From an uncultured Oscillospiraceae bacterium (GTDB taxonomy: Bacteria > Bacillota > Clostridia > Oscillospirales > Ruminococcaceae), in assembly GCA_934462925.1 (NCBI GenBank), contig CAKSIT010000002.1, forward strand, positions 1 to 64,000: a DNA stretch of 64,000 nucleotides, given 5' to 3'. Positions 7,033 through 19,333 of this stretch are shown here, piece by piece; position 1 is the stretch's first letter, and each line of letters starts with the position of its first letter. The translations under genes were made by a program, and so were the position numbers. The notes below the pieces were generated by a model, which saw only the letters and a program-made list of their open reading frames with translations, did not search any database and was not told where the DNA came from.

Positions 7033-8598
7033 GTGAAAACCGTAACAAAAATTGAAGCCAACCAACGTACTACGGGTTCTGAGAAAAGGCTCCGTGTTGC
7101 GGCATACTGTCGTGTGTCGACAGATTCTGACGATCAGCTTGAAAGCCTTGCTGAACAGAAGAAGCATTATGAAACCTACATTCAGACACACGAAAACTGG
7201 TATTTCGCAGGCCTATACTATGATGAGGGAATAAGCGGTACAAAAAAGGAAAAGCGTTCTGAACTTATGCGTCTGCTTTCCGACTGTGAAGCAGGTCAAA
7301 TCGACTTCATCATCACAAAGTCCATTAGCCGATTTGCGAGAAATACCACTGACTGCCTTGAAATGGTGCGAAAGCTGCTTGCAATAAATGTAGCAATATA
7401 TTTTGAAAAGGAGAATATCAACACCACTTCAATGGAAAGCGAGCTGGTGCTTGCGGTTCTCAGCAGCCTTGCAGAGAGCGAATCCGTGTCAATATCCGGC
7501 AATAAAAAGTGGTCTATAAAACAGCGATTTCAAAGCGGCACATACAAAATGAATCCGCCGCCGTATGGTTACAGATGGAACGGCGAACAGCTTGAAGTAA
7601 ATAATAACCAAGCGGAAATTGTTAAGCGCATTTTTGCTGAATTTCTCTCGGGAAAAGGAGTGATGAACATTGCAAGAGCGCTGGACTCGGATAATATTGT
7701 CCCTGCCCGTGGAAAGCACTGGTGTCAGTCGAGTATTCTCAGAATTCTGAAAAATGAGAATTACACAGGAAACGCAGTTTTTCAGAAAACCTTTACCGAT
7801 GAGTCCTTTCGCCGCTGCGTGAATTACGGACAGTTGGACAAGTACCTTGTTGCTGATCATCATGAGGGAATAATCAGCAAGGCTGACTTTGATTCAGCCG
7901 CAGCTCTGATAGACAGACACTCCGTTGAAAAGAACGTTACTAAGGGTAGCCACAAGTATCAGCTGCGGTATTGCTTTTCGGGAAAGATAGTCTGCGGTGA
8001 GTGCGGCGCTACGCTAAAGCACAGGACTCACAGGCTTGGCGGTGAAACGTATGAAGCGTGGTGCTGCAGCACTCACATATATAATAAGGAAAGCTGCTCG
8101 ATGAAGTTCATCAGGGACGATGACATCAAGCTCGCTTTTGTTACAATGATGAAAAAGCTGGTTTTCGGTCACAAGCTGATTTTGAAGCCGTATTTGATGA
8201 CATTACGCAGTTCATCAACGGACAGCAGCATTCAGCGAATACAGCAGCTTCGGCTGTTGATCGAACAGAATACGGGTCAGCAGGAAACTCTTACACGGCT
8301 TATGGCGAACGGTTTCATTGACAGGGCGCTTTTCGGTCGGGAGTTGAACGCAATAATGGCTCAGACCGATGAATACCGCGCTGAAATTGATACGCTCAGC
8401 AGTTCGGTCACAGGCGATGGCGCAAAGCTGAAAGAAACCGAGCGCCTTATAAAGCTGGTCGAGCGTGGGAGAATGTTCACGGAATTTGACGCAGACTTGT
8501 TTTCAAAATTGGTTGACCGCATTTGTGCATTTTCTCGAAATGAAATCGGTTTTGCACTGAAATGCGGATTGACGCTCAGAGAAAGGATTGGTGAGTAG
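7033..8598 (+). CDS. Large serine recombinase (first of three)
   Basis: 521 residues. Resolvase catalytic domain: YCRVSTDS near residue 30 carries the nucleophile serine, and SISRFARNT supplies the conserved arginines. Then come the Recombinase domain (GYRWNGEQLEVNN onward), a zinc ribbon (CGECGATL...CCSTH...C) and a C-terminal coiled coil. It is predicted to integrate and excise its element at att sites by a 2-bp staggered cut. No frameshift or stop, so it could be active. Start is the GTG at 7033, six bases after GAGGTG; a GTG three codons earlier sits on the binding site itself. The next two genes follow without gaps. Confidence 0.92.
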   Translation: MKTVTKIEANQRTTGSEKRLRVAAYCRVSTDSDDQLESLAEQKKHYETYIQTHENWYFAGLYYDEGISGTKKEKRSELMRLLSDCEAGQIDFIITKSISRFARNTTDCLEMVRKLLAINVAIYFEKENINTTSMESELVLAVLSSLAESESVSISGNKKWSIKQRFQSGTYKMNPPPYGYRWNGEQLEVNNNQAEIVKRIFAEFLSGKGVMNIARALDSDNIVPARGKHWCQSSILRILKNENYTGNAVFQKTFTDESFRRCVNYGQLDKYLVADHHEGIISKADFDSAAALIDRHSVEKNVTKGSHKYQLRYCFSGKIVCGECGATLKHRTHRLGGETYEAWCCSTHIYNKESCSMKFIRDDDIKLAFVTMMKKLVFGHKLILKPYLMTLRSSSTDSSIQRIQQLRLLIEQNTGQQETLTRLMANGFIDRALFGRELNAIMAQTDEYRAEIDTLSSSVTGDGAKLKETERLIKLVERGRMFTEFDADLFSKLVDRICAFSRNEIGFALKCGLTLRERIGE

Positions 8599-8599
8599 A

Positions 8600-9025
8600 G
8601 TGGAACATATTCCGTACGGCTATCGTATTGAGAACGGAAAAGCGGTGATTGATGAAACTGCGGCAGGGCAGGTTCGGAGATTATTTGAAAACTACCTCAG
8701 CGGTGATTCGCTGAACAAAGCGGCCGAAAACGCGGGTATCACAGGAAATCACGGCACTATCAAACTGATGTTGCAGAACCGCCGCTACCTGGGAGATGAG
8801 TTTTATCCTCCGATAATCAGCGAGGAGATGTTCAATGCCGCAGCGGAGGAACTTCGAAACCGTGCCGAGCGGCTCGGCAGAAACAGTCATGTAAGAAAAG
8901 AACGGTCGGTGAATATCCCTGTGCGGTTCACATTTATCAGTGCAGCGGATTATTTCGAGAATCCTGTTCAGCAGGCAGAATATATGTATGGATTGATAAA
9001 GAGTGAGGTGACGAACATTGAGTAA
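8600..9025 (+). CDS. Short recombinase-domain accessory protein
   Basis: 141 residues. It resembles only the middle 'Recombinase' DNA-binding domain of a large serine recombinase (PYGYRIENGKAVIDETAAGQVRRLFENYLSG...NRRYLGDEFYPPIISEEMF) and has no catalytic resolvase domain. Such stand-alone proteins are regularly encoded between two full recombinases in Clostridia, as here, and probably assist site recognition. Start is the GTG at 8600, two bases after the first recombinase's stop. Its end overlaps the TTG start of the next gene by 8 bases, so the three are translated together. Confidence 0.8.
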   Translation: MEHIPYGYRIENGKAVIDETAAGQVRRLFENYLSGDSLNKAAENAGITGNHGTIKLMLQNRRYLGDEFYPPIISEEMFNAAAEELRNRAERLGRNSHVRKERSVNIPVRFTFISAADYFENPVQQAEYMYGLIKSEVTNIE

Positions 9026-10583
9026 CATAACGATAATCCCGGCAAGACCCCAGCGGGCTAACTCACAGCAGAATTAAACGGAAAAACCAAAGCTGCGGGT
9101 GGCAGCGTACTGCCGCGTCAGCACGGACAGCGATGAGTAGGCGACTAGCTACGAAGCCCAGGTTTCGTATTATACAGAGCAAATCACCCGAAACCCCGAA
9201 TGGGCATTTGCGGGTATCTATGCCGATGACGGTATCTCCGGCACGAATACCAAAAAGCGTGAGGAGTTCAACCGTATGATAGCAGACTGTATGGACGGTA
9301 AAATCGACATGATTATCACAAAGTCCATCAGCCGATTTGCGCGAAATACGCTTGACTGTCTTAAATACATACGTCAGCTTAAGGAGCGTAACATTCCCGT
9401 ATTCTTCGAGAAAGAGAATATCAACACCCTTGACGCAAAGGGCGAGGTTCTGCTTACGATAATGGCTTCACTTGCACAGCAGGAATCGCAGTCGCTTAGT
9501 CAGAATGTGAAACTCGGCTTGCAGTTCCGCTATCAGCGTGGGGAAGTGCAGGTCAACCACAGCCGTTTCCTCGGCTATACCAAGGACGAGAACGGTAGGC
9601 TTGTAATTGACCCGGAGCAGGCAGAGGTGGTGCGGAGAATTTACCGTGAATACCTTGACGGTTACAGCACCGACAAAATCGCCGCCGGTCTGGAGCGTGA
9701 CGGAATACTCACCGGTGCAGGTAATCCACGCTGGCACACAAGCACGGTTGCAAAGATACTGCGCAACGAAAAGTACATGGGTGATGCGCTCCTGCAAAAG
9801 ACCTACACGGTGGATTATCTTTCCAAAAAGCGCATAAAGAACAACGGAATAATGCCGCAGTACTACGTTGAGAACGACCACGAAGCTATTATTCCAAAAG
9901 AGATTTTTATGCGGGTGCAGGACGAACTTGTGCGCCGCAGGCTTGTAAAGGTCAGTCCGAATGGGAGAAAGCACGGTTTCAGCAGTAACCATGTGTTTTC
10001 ACAGATGATAGTCTGCGGGGAGTGCGGCGAGCTGTTTCGCCGTGTTCACTGGAATAATCATGGCTGCCGTTCAATCGTTTGGCGGTGCGTTAGCAGATTG
10101 CAGCCGGCCGGTGTGATTTGCCACGCCCGTACGGTAAACGAAGAAGTGCTGAAAAATGTGGTCGTGCAGGCATTCAACGAAATGCTCGGCAGCAAAAGCA
10201 CCTATCAGAAGCGGCTTCGGGACAACCTTGCAATGGTGCTTCGTGGGTATGAAGATGAGCAGGCTTTGGAGATAGACAAGCGACTGGCTGAACTTCAGCA
10301 GGAGCTTATCAACCACGCTTCCCTCAAGGAGGACTACAACGACATCGCCGATGAGATATTCCGGCTTCGTGAGATGAAGCAGAAGAACTTCACCGACACC
10401 GCCGTCCGTGACGAGCAGATAAAGCGTATCAATGAGTTGAACGAGTTCATTGAGCAGCAGGATTCTGAGCTTACCGATTTTGACGAGAGCCTTGCCCGGC
10501 GGTGGCTTAAGGAGATTGTCGTGTGGGACGATAGGTTTTCTGTGGAGTTGAAGTCGGGGGATATTATTGAGATTACAGCTTAG
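9018..10583 (+). pseudogene. Second large serine recombinase, broken by two in-frame stop codons
   Basis: The reading frame from TTG 9018 (after GAGGTG) to TAG 10581-10583 encodes a full large serine recombinase but is stopped by TAA at 9075-9077 and TAG at 9138-9140. Translation across them restores the family: AAYCRVSTDSDE, stop, ATSYEAQV; a C-to-T change of a CAG codon explains the TAG. The catalytic serine (codon at 9120) lies between the two stops, so any product restarting downstream, for example at ATG 9276 (435 residues), lacks it. The remaining Recombinase domain, zinc ribbon (CGECGELF) and coiled coil are intact. Suppression seems unlikely because the element uses TAG as a normal stop at 8596 and 10581. 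Confidence 0.85.
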
Positions 10584-11058
10584 TATCCATAGAAAAAGAC
10601 GAGTTCTCCGGCATAGAACGGTTTATAGTAATGTCAAGTGTTCCATATTCTGATTCATATGTCCACTTTAAATCTTTCGCAATTCTTTCAGCACGAACAT
10701 AGTTCAGGCTTTTACTAAAAGCATAGTACCATTCTGTAGCTGCTGACGGCGAAGCAGAATATTTTCTTTGAAATGTGGCATTAACTTCTCTCGGCATAGG
10801 CGTGAAAACACCCATAACTCTTGTATCGAATAGATCACGTTGTACAGAAGTGTCTTCAATGATTCCTGCCTTTACTGCATAGTCGATCAGGGGTTCAAGA
10901 AGTTCTTCAATATTTCCCGTGAGTGGTTCTTTATCATTCCAGTCAGTCAGTTTTAGTATATCCATGAGCTGATTTCTGACAACGAAAATATCGTCATTTG
11001 TAATCAAATCAGCTTCTATTGCATGACGGATCAATCCGTTTATTGCCCTGTATACCAT
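10573..11058 (-). pseudogene. galT: galT, 5' fragment of a class II galactose-1-phosphate uridylyltransferase
   Basis: The N-terminal part matches GalT class II (MVYRAINGLIRHAIEADLITNDD...MPREVNATFQRKY...ATEWYYAFSKSLNYVRAERIAKDLKWTYESEYGTLDITIN), but the frame leaves the family about 150 residues in and stops inside the adjoining recombinase gene. The family is about 500 residues, so roughly two thirds, including the catalytic part, is missing. The break is where gal-operon DNA meets recombinase DNA (about 10590). It is the last gene of the operon; start ATG 11058 follows AGAGGTG, 14 bases after galE. The product is predicted inactive, leaving the Leloir pathway here without its transferase. 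Confidence 0.85.
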
Positions 11059-11072
11059 GATAACACCTCTTT

Positions 11073-12056
11073 TCAAAAACCATCCGGATGATTTTTATGC
11101 CAATTCCATGCGTCAGATATAATTTCTTCAAGGCTATCGTGTACAGGATTCCAGCCAAGAATTTTTCTTGCCTTTTCACTGGAAGCCACCAGTCGTGCAG
11201 GATCTCCGGCACGCTTTGGCGTTTCAATTGCCGGAATCGGGTGCCCTGTCACTTTTCTTGCTTTATCAATTACTTCTTTTACGGAATAGCCGACACCATT
11301 TCCAAGATTGAAAATATTGCTTTCGTTTCCGTTTTTTAAGTACTTTACAGCGAGAATATGTGCCTGAGCCAAATCGGTAACATGGATGTAGTCTCTGATA
11401 CAAGTTCCATCAGGAGTATCATAATCTGTTCCATAGATAGAGATACTTTCTCTCTTTCCATTGGGGACTTGAAGAATCAAAGGGATCAAATGACTTTCCG
11501 GATTATGAGCCTCGCCGATTTTACCTGATTTGTCTGCTCCGCAAGCATTGAAATAGCGTAGAGAAACGTATCTTAGACCATGAGCTTTTGAAGTCCAATA
11601 GAACATCTTCTCCATAGCAAGTTTGGTTTCACCATATGGATTGGTTGGCTGTGTTCTGTCTGTTTCAAGAATCGGAATATTTTCCGGTTCACCATAGGTG
11701 GCAGCGGTTGAGGAAAATACAATTTTATCAATATGGTGTTCAACCATGGAATCCAAAAGGATTTTTGTTCCGCAGAGATTATTGTCATAATACTTGAGCG
11801 GATTGACAACGCTTTCTCCAACAAGAGAATATGCTGCAAAGTGTATCACTGCATCTATCTGTTCATTTTCAAAAATATTATCAAGAAACGCCTTGTCATG
11901 CAAATCACCCAGATAAAACTTCGCATCTTTCGGAACAGCTTCGATGTGTCCGGTTGCAAGATTGTCTGCAATAATAACGCTTTCTCCGGTGCGAATCAAC
12001 TCTAAAGCTGTGTGAGAACCGATATATCCTGCACCGCCTAAAACAAGTATACTCAT
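11073..12056 (-). CDS. galE: UDP-glucose 4-epimerase
   Basis: 327 residues, full length for the family. Interconverts UDP-galactose and UDP-glucose with bound NAD. Visible are the Rossmann motif GGAGYIGSH at the N-terminus, the catalytic Ser-Thr segment (FSSTAATYG) and the YxxxK pair (NPYGETK), plus the conserved YFNACGAD and RDYIHVTDLA motifs. Start ATG is preceded by AGGAGG. It lies between galK and the truncated galT in a tight operon (about 15-base gaps). Confidence 0.96.
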   Translation of the reverse strand: MSILVLGGAGYIGSHTALELIRTGESVIIADNLATGHIEAVPKDAKFYLGDLHDKAFLDNIFENEQIDAVIHFAAYSLVGESVVNPLKYYDNNLCGTKILLDSMVEHHIDKIVFSSTAATYGEPENIPILETDRTQPTNPYGETKLAMEKMFYWTSKAHGLRYVSLRYFNACGADKSGKIGEAHNPESHLIPLILQVPNGKRESISIYGTDYDTPDGTCIRDYIHVTDLAQAHILAVKYLKNGNESNIFNLGNGVGYSVKEVIDKARKVTGHPIPAIETPKRAGDPARLVASSEKARKILGWNPVHDSLEEIISDAWNWHKNHPDGF

Positions 12057-12071
12057 TATTTTTTCCTCCTA

Positions 12072-13346
12072 TTATTTGATTTCAATGCCGCCAAACGGTC
12101 TGATTGTCATAATGTAGCACGAATTTTGTCCAAATATTCTGTCCATTTCCGATCTATATGCATTGACAAGATCATTTGGTACAAATGCTTGAATAGTACC
12201 TGCGAAACCACCTCCGTGAACTCTTACAGCACCATTGCCTTTTAATATTCGTTTCCCCGCCATAATTGCAAGTGGAATACCTTGTTCCGTTGGCTTTCTG
12301 CATGAGTATAAATTTTGCAGATAGTTCATGGAGGAATCTCCCGATTCGTTTACAAGCGTGAGGAAATCCTCAAATCTGTTGTTTTTGAGAGCTTCCGTTT
12401 CTGCCTTTGCACGATAATTGTCGCCAAAAAAGTGAATTGCACGCAAGGCAGCTCTGTCAGAAATCTTCTTTTTAATATCAGGGAGATTATCCCAAAATTG
12501 ATTTTCATCAACTTCACGAAGAACCTTTTTGCCGAAATATTCTGCAACTTCGTCCATTTCTGTACGAACGGCTACATAATCATCTGTCAGATCAGAATGA
12601 TCTCCTTTGGTGTCTGTGATGATCAATGCATAGCCAGTTTTTGAAAGGTCAAAATCAATTTTTTGGATACTTGGATTTTGAATGTTTTGAAAATCAAGAA
12701 AAACAAATCCACCAACGGAGCAAACCATCTGATCCATCAATCCGCTTTTCTTGCCAAAATAAAAATTTTCTGCATATTGTCCGATTTTTGCGATTTCAAC
12801 CGCTCCAATCTGATTGTTATTGTAATAGCTGTCAATTGCCGTTGCAATCAATGTTTCAAATGCAGCAGAAGAAGAAATACCGCTTCCAGCAAGTACATTT
12901 GAAGTTGTATACATATCAAATCCGGAAATATCTACGCCTAAATCCTTAAAGCGAGCTGCAATCCCTCTGACAATTTCAGAAGAACCTTTTTCACCGATAT
13001 GAACATCCAAATCGTCCAGTGAAACTGCAAATTCATCGTATCCCTCTGATTTAATTCGGATGATGTTTTCGTCATGAAATGCTGCAACACCGATAACATC
13101 TAAGTCAACTGCTCCTGCAATGACACAGCCATGTTGATGATCGGTATGATTACCGCCGATTTCTGTCCTACCAGGAGCAGAATAAACGTGTATATCATTT
13201 CTATTCGGATACAGTGCTGTGAATTTCTCCACAGCACTCATATATCGTGATTTCTGACTTTCTATATCCTGTGGCTTATAAATATTTGCAAAGATATTAT
13301 CAAATCCACCACAAGTAACATTGTCTTGAAAATCCTGTATCTTCAT
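12072..13346 (-). CDS. galK: Galactokinase
   Basis: 424 residues. Phosphorylates galactose to galactose-1-phosphate with ATP. Diagnostic GHMP-kinase motifs are intact: the galactokinase signature GRTEIGGNHTDHQHG near residue 63, the ATP-binding AGSGISSSAAF, and GGGFAGT near the end. Start ATG follows AGAAAGGA. It sits between lacZ and galE. With galT truncated downstream, an active GalK would make a sugar phosphate that accumulates and is toxic unless another GalT exists in the genome. Confidence 0.96.
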   Translation of the reverse strand: MKIQDFQDNVTCGGFDNIFANIYKPQDIESQKSRYMSAVEKFTALYPNRNDIHVYSAPGRTEIGGNHTDHQHGCVIAGAVDLDVIGVAAFHDENIIRIKSEGYDEFAVSLDDLDVHIGEKGSSEIVRGIAARFKDLGVDISGFDMYTTSNVLAGSGISSSAAFETLIATAIDSYYNNNQIGAVEIAKIGQYAENFYFGKKSGLMDQMVCSVGGFVFLDFQNIQNPSIQKIDFDLSKTGYALIITDTKGDHSDLTDDYVAVRTEMDEVAEYFGKKVLREVDENQFWDNLPDIKKKISDRAALRAIHFFGDNYRAKAETEALKNNRFEDFLTLVNESGDSSMNYLQNLYSCRKPTEQGIPLAIMAGKRILKGNGAVRVHGGGFAGTIQAFVPNDLVNAYRSEMDRIFGQNSCYIMTIRPFGGIEIK

Positions 13347-13361
13347 GGTTTTCCTTTCTTC

Positions 13362-16376
<3,015 letters not shown>

Positions 16377-17774
16377 TTAGTTCTGTGGTTCCATCACAAC
16401 TTCATTTTCGGATATTCCAAGTTTTTCTTTGATTTCCGCATTTGCCTTTTCAACATTCATCTTAGAAAGAATAAATGTGATGATCAGATCCAGTGCAAAC
16501 GGAACGATCAGATACATAATGTGAAGCATATTGATCGCAGAATCAGGCTGTACTGTCAAAGTTCCCTTGAATCCGCTAAAGTCGAGCAAAAGACCGACAA
16601 TTGCCGTTCCAAGTCCACCACCAATTTTTACGCCAAGTGATGTGCAGGAGTACATGATTCCATCAACGTGCTTGTGTTTGGTAAGCCAGCTGTATTCAGA
16701 GCATGATGCGATGACTGCATTCATATCACCTTGCCATGGACCTTGACCAAGTGCTGCAAGTGCTGTAAATGCAAGCATCAGCGGAATGTTCCCCATGTAT
16801 CCGGCAACCGCTACCAGAAGTCTGCCAACAGTTGCTACAATGTAGCTGTATTTGTTCAGCTTATACATACCATTCCATTTTTGTACGATGGTAGGAGTGA
16901 AGATCAAGGCGATAATCAAAGGAATATTGATAAACCACGCAAACGTGCCGAACATATTCTCATCTGCGAGAACATATTTTGCATAGTATGTTCCAACACC
17001 GATCATCGCGCCATAGAACTGCTGCAAAATGTAGGTTACTGTGATCATCACATAATATTTGTTGTGTACGAGAATTTTGAATGCTTCTCCAAAACTGTAT
17101 TTGGTTTCTTCTGTTTTGGTTTCACTGGCTGCAAGTTCCTCATCAGAAAGTTCCTTTACAGAAAGAGCGGAAATTGTATTTACAATAAGACCGATAACCG
17201 CATAAATAATTGCGACTGTTCTCCAGCCATTTGCACCGCCGCCCATTGCTTCAACAAATTGGAATGTAACAGCCTGAATCAGGAGGCTTGTTCCAAATGC
17301 GAAGATAAAGCGATAAGAACCCATCTGAACTCTTTCCTTACTGTTCTTTGTAACAAGAGCGGTCAGAGCAGAATATGCGATGTTGTTTGCCGTATAAAAT
17401 ACACTGTTAAGAAGTGTGTAGCAGATAAAGAACCATGCGTACTGAGCTAAATTATCCATGTTCATCGGGATTGCAAATACACCAATCAAGGTAATTGCAC
17501 AGCCGATAAAACCATAAAGCATCCACGGTTTTGCCTTGCCCATTTTCGTATGTGTCTTATCGATCAACGTACCAAAAATGATGTCTGTTATTCCATCAAA
17601 AATCTTCGATACAGCAATGAGAACGCCAATAACACCTGCGTTTAATCCAATCGTGTCGGTAAGATAGATCATTACGAATGATGACAGTAATGCATAGACA
17701 ACGTTCCCTGCAACATCGCCGGAACCATAACCGACTTTGTTATACCACTTTAAGTATGTTTTTTCTTTGCTCAT
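16377..17774 (-). CDS. GPH-family (MelB/LacS-like) sugar:cation symporter
   Basis: 465 residues with about 12 hydrophobic segments; the N-terminal KWYNKVGYGSGDVAGN and the loop GTLIDKTHTKMGKAKPWML are typical of the glycoside-pentoside-hexuronide family. It lacks the C-terminal EIIA-like domain of streptococcal LacS. As first gene of the lac/gal operon it most likely imports lactose or another beta-galactoside. Start is the ATG at 17774 after AAAGGAG; the frame is open 44 codons further upstream but without a ribosome site and in the promoter region. Confidence 0.9.
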   Translation of the reverse strand: MSKEKTYLKWYNKVGYGSGDVAGNVVYALLSSFVMIYLTDTIGLNAGVIGVLIAVSKIFDGITDIIFGTLIDKTHTKMGKAKPWMLYGFIGCAITLIGVFAIPMNMDNLAQYAWFFICYTLLNSVFYTANNIAYSALTALVTKNSKERVQMGSYRFIFAFGTSLLIQAVTFQFVEAMGGGANGWRTVAIIYAVIGLIVNTISALSVKELSDEELAASETKTEETKYSFGEAFKILVHNKYYVMITVTYILQQFYGAMIGVGTYYAKYVLADENMFGTFAWFINIPLIIALIFTPTIVQKWNGMYKLNKYSYIVATVGRLLVAVAGYMGNIPLMLAFTALAALGQGPWQGDMNAVIASCSEYSWLTKHKHVDGIMYSCTSLGVKIGGGLGTAIVGLLLDFSGFKGTLTVQPDSAINMLHIMYLIVPFALDLIITFILSKMNVEKANAEIKEKLGISENEVVMEPQN

Positions 17775-17985
17775 AATAGAGCTCCTTTCATTGTTTGTAT
17801 GCCCACATGGACAGAATTTTCCTATAACAAATGATGCGAATTGCTTTTCATCTTGCAAAAACGAAATAACGCCATCGTCAGAATAGATGATTATTTTTTT
17901 GAGCATAAAGAATTTTTATTGAATTCAACATGGAATTACAATGAAAGACGTCTTTTTTAATTCTTTTCTCTCATTTCTTGATTCT

Positions 17986-18014
17986 ATTATACCACACAAA
18001 ACGACTTAAAAAAT
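17986..18014 (-). promoter_or_regulatory. Promoter of the lac/gal operon (weak -35)
   Basis: On the minus strand, TATAAT at 17991-17986 has only an A/T-rich ATTTTT at the -35 position 17 bases upstream. A consensus -10 with no -35 is what an activator-dependent promoter looks like, which fits the divergent AraC-type gene. Confidence 0.5.
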
Positions 18015-18057
18015 ACACAAAGTTATAAAATATATGCACAAAGTTTAGGATTTTTTC

Positions 18058-18086
18058 TTGCAATCAGTGCTCAGGTGTGATATACT
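18058..18086 (+). promoter_or_regulatory. Promoter of the AraC-type regulator
   Basis: TTGCAA (18058-18063), a 17-base spacer and TATACT (18081-18086) with an upstream TG (extended -10). Confidence 0.65.
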
Positions 18087-18115
18087 ATAGTCATAGAAGC
18101 AAGGGGGTGCTTTTT

Positions 18116-18982
18116 ATGTTTATGAATGTTGCCTATTTAAACAACTCTACATCTACTGTAGTTGATAATACTAAGCCTTTGATTGTAACAAGCTGTGGAA
18201 ATTATCGTGTGAAAAATCGTTCTGAAGTAGTAACACATCGTCCGAAGGGAAGGAAAGATTATCAGCTTTTATATATTGCCTCCGGAAAAGGACATTTTTT
18301 CATTCATGGAGAAGAAAAAACGGTTTCAGACGGAAATATTATTATATATTTGCCGGATCAACCACAGGAATATGTTTATTATCGTGCAGATCAAACCGAT
18401 GTTTATTGGGTGCATTTTACCGGAAATGAAGTAGAAGAAATTTTAAAGTATTACAATATCAACCTGCAAAATAATATTCTCTATATCGGGACATCTCCTG
18501 ATTATCAGTGGTTATTTGGCCAGATGATTCAGGAATTGCAGCTTTGCAGACCACGGTATGATGAATTGATTTCTTTGCAGCTGCGTAATATTTTTGTTTT
18601 GATAAGCCGTGCAATCATGAGTGCAAAGAAATTCAGCAGCACCAGTGAAAAAGAAGTTGCTTTTGCGATGCACTATTTTCGCAAGAATTACAACACAGAA
18701 ATCAGCATTGAGGAGTACTCCGAATCCAGAGGGCTTAGCAACTGTTGGTTTATTCAGTGCTTTAAAGAAATCACAGGTTCCAGTCCGCTGCAATATATCT
18801 TAAAGCTGCGAATCTCCAACGCACAAAATATGTTAGAAAATACGGACTACACCATTACTGAAATTGCAAATATGGTTGGATACACCAATTCACTTTATTT
18901 CAGCAGACTGTTTCATAAATACATTGGTATGTCACCAAAAGAATATCGAAAAGTAAAACTCAAAGAAAATCTCAGAGAGTAA
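18116..18982 (+). CDS. AraC-family activator of the lac/gal operon
   Basis: 288 residues. An N-terminal cupin-like sugar-binding/dimerisation domain (about 35-160; SGKGHFFIHGEEKTVSDGNIIIYLP is the typical strand pattern) and a C-terminal double helix-turn-helix (about 185-285; ISIEEYSESRGLSNCWFIQCFKEITGSSPLQYI, then ITEIANMVGYTNSLYFSRLFHKYIGMSPKEYR). Start ATG 18116 follows AAGGGGG. It is transcribed away from the transporter-lacZ operon, the normal layout for a local activator, so the ligand is probably lactose, galactose or a related sugar. Confidence 0.88.
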   Translation: MFMNVAYLNNSTSTVVDNTKPLIVTSCGNYRVKNRSEVVTHRPKGRKDYQLLYIASGKGHFFIHGEEKTVSDGNIIIYLPDQPQEYVYYRADQTDVYWVHFTGNEVEEILKYYNINLQNNILYIGTSPDYQWLFGQMIQELQLCRPRYDELISLQLRNIFVLISRAIMSAKKFSSTSEKEVAFAMHYFRKNYNTEISIEEYSESRGLSNCWFIQCFKEITGSSPLQYILKLRISNAQNMLENTDYTITEIANMVGYTNSLYFSRLFHKYIGMSPKEYRKVKLKENLRE

Positions 18983-18986
18983 AAAA

Positions 18987-19030
18987 CAAAACTCGTTTGG
19001 CTAAAACTAAACCAAACGAGTTTTGTTGAT
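18987..19030 (+). terminator. Strong terminator after the AraC gene
   Basis: CAAAACTCGTTTGG (18987-19000) pairs perfectly over 14 bases with CCAAACGAGTTTTG (19012-19025), followed by a T-rich stretch. It can also act leftward because the stem begins after an A-rich run. Confidence 0.85.
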
Positions 19031-19091
19031 TTGATGTTGTATAATAAAACTTGACACCCCACGCTCAAAAAAATATACTAAAACGAGGAGG

Positions 19092-19267
19092 GTGACGAGC
19101 AGGTCAAGCGTATCAACGAGCTGAACGAGTTCATCGAGCAGCAGGATTCCGAGCTTACCGAGTTTGATGAGAACCTTGCCCGGCGGTGGCTAAAGGAGAT
19201 TATTGTGTGGGACGATAGGTTTTCTGTGGAGCTGAAATCGGGGGTGAGGGTAGAAATTGAAGTATAG
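19092..19267 (+). pseudogene. Orphan 3' end of a large serine recombinase
   Basis: From GAC at 19094 to TAG at 19265-19267 the frame encodes the last 57 residues of a recombinase coiled-coil tail ([21 protein letters not shown]...[22 protein letters not shown]). It is closely similar to the end of the broken recombinase at 10410-10583 but not identical: several silent changes and a different last segment. Homology begins abruptly at 19092 with no catalytic or DNA-binding part upstream. It marks the right edge of the lac/gal segment, so that segment sits between two recombinase 3' ends in direct orientation. Confidence 0.85.
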
Positions 19268-19286
19268 TATTTATAAGTAAAGGCAG

Positions 19287-19323
19287 GCTCTTAATCATTG
19301 GAATATATCCGGTGGTTAAGAGC
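19287..19323 (-). terminator. Inverted repeat between the recombinase tail and kwaB
   Basis: GCTCTTAA (19287-19294) and TTAAGAGC (19316-19323) form an 8-bp stem just after the kwaB stop on the minus strand. T-runs on either side are short, so terminator function is only likely. Confidence 0.5.
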
Positions 19324-19333
19324 TCTTATGTAT

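Larger units (their letters stand above)
17775..18115. promoter_or_regulatory. Divergent control region between the lac/gal operon and its AraC regulator
   Basis: 341 bases, very A+T rich, without a gene. It carries the leftward operon promoter, the rightward regulator promoter and an untranslated leader of about 200 bases before the transporter gene. A dyad GACGTC with A/T flanks lies at about 17947-17952. The regulator's binding sites are expected near 18009-18060, but no repeated half-site stands out. Confidence 0.6.

Noticed and set aside
9075..9140. Stop-codon reassignment or suppression in the third recombinase
   Set aside because: Both TAA and TAG would need to be read through, while neighbouring genes of the same element end in TAG and TAA. 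Ordinary decay is simpler.
19050..19068. Old attachment site matching the rlmD 3' end
   Set aside because: Only short blocks match, with two gaps. It is kept as a hint in the rlmD finding and not annotated as an att site.
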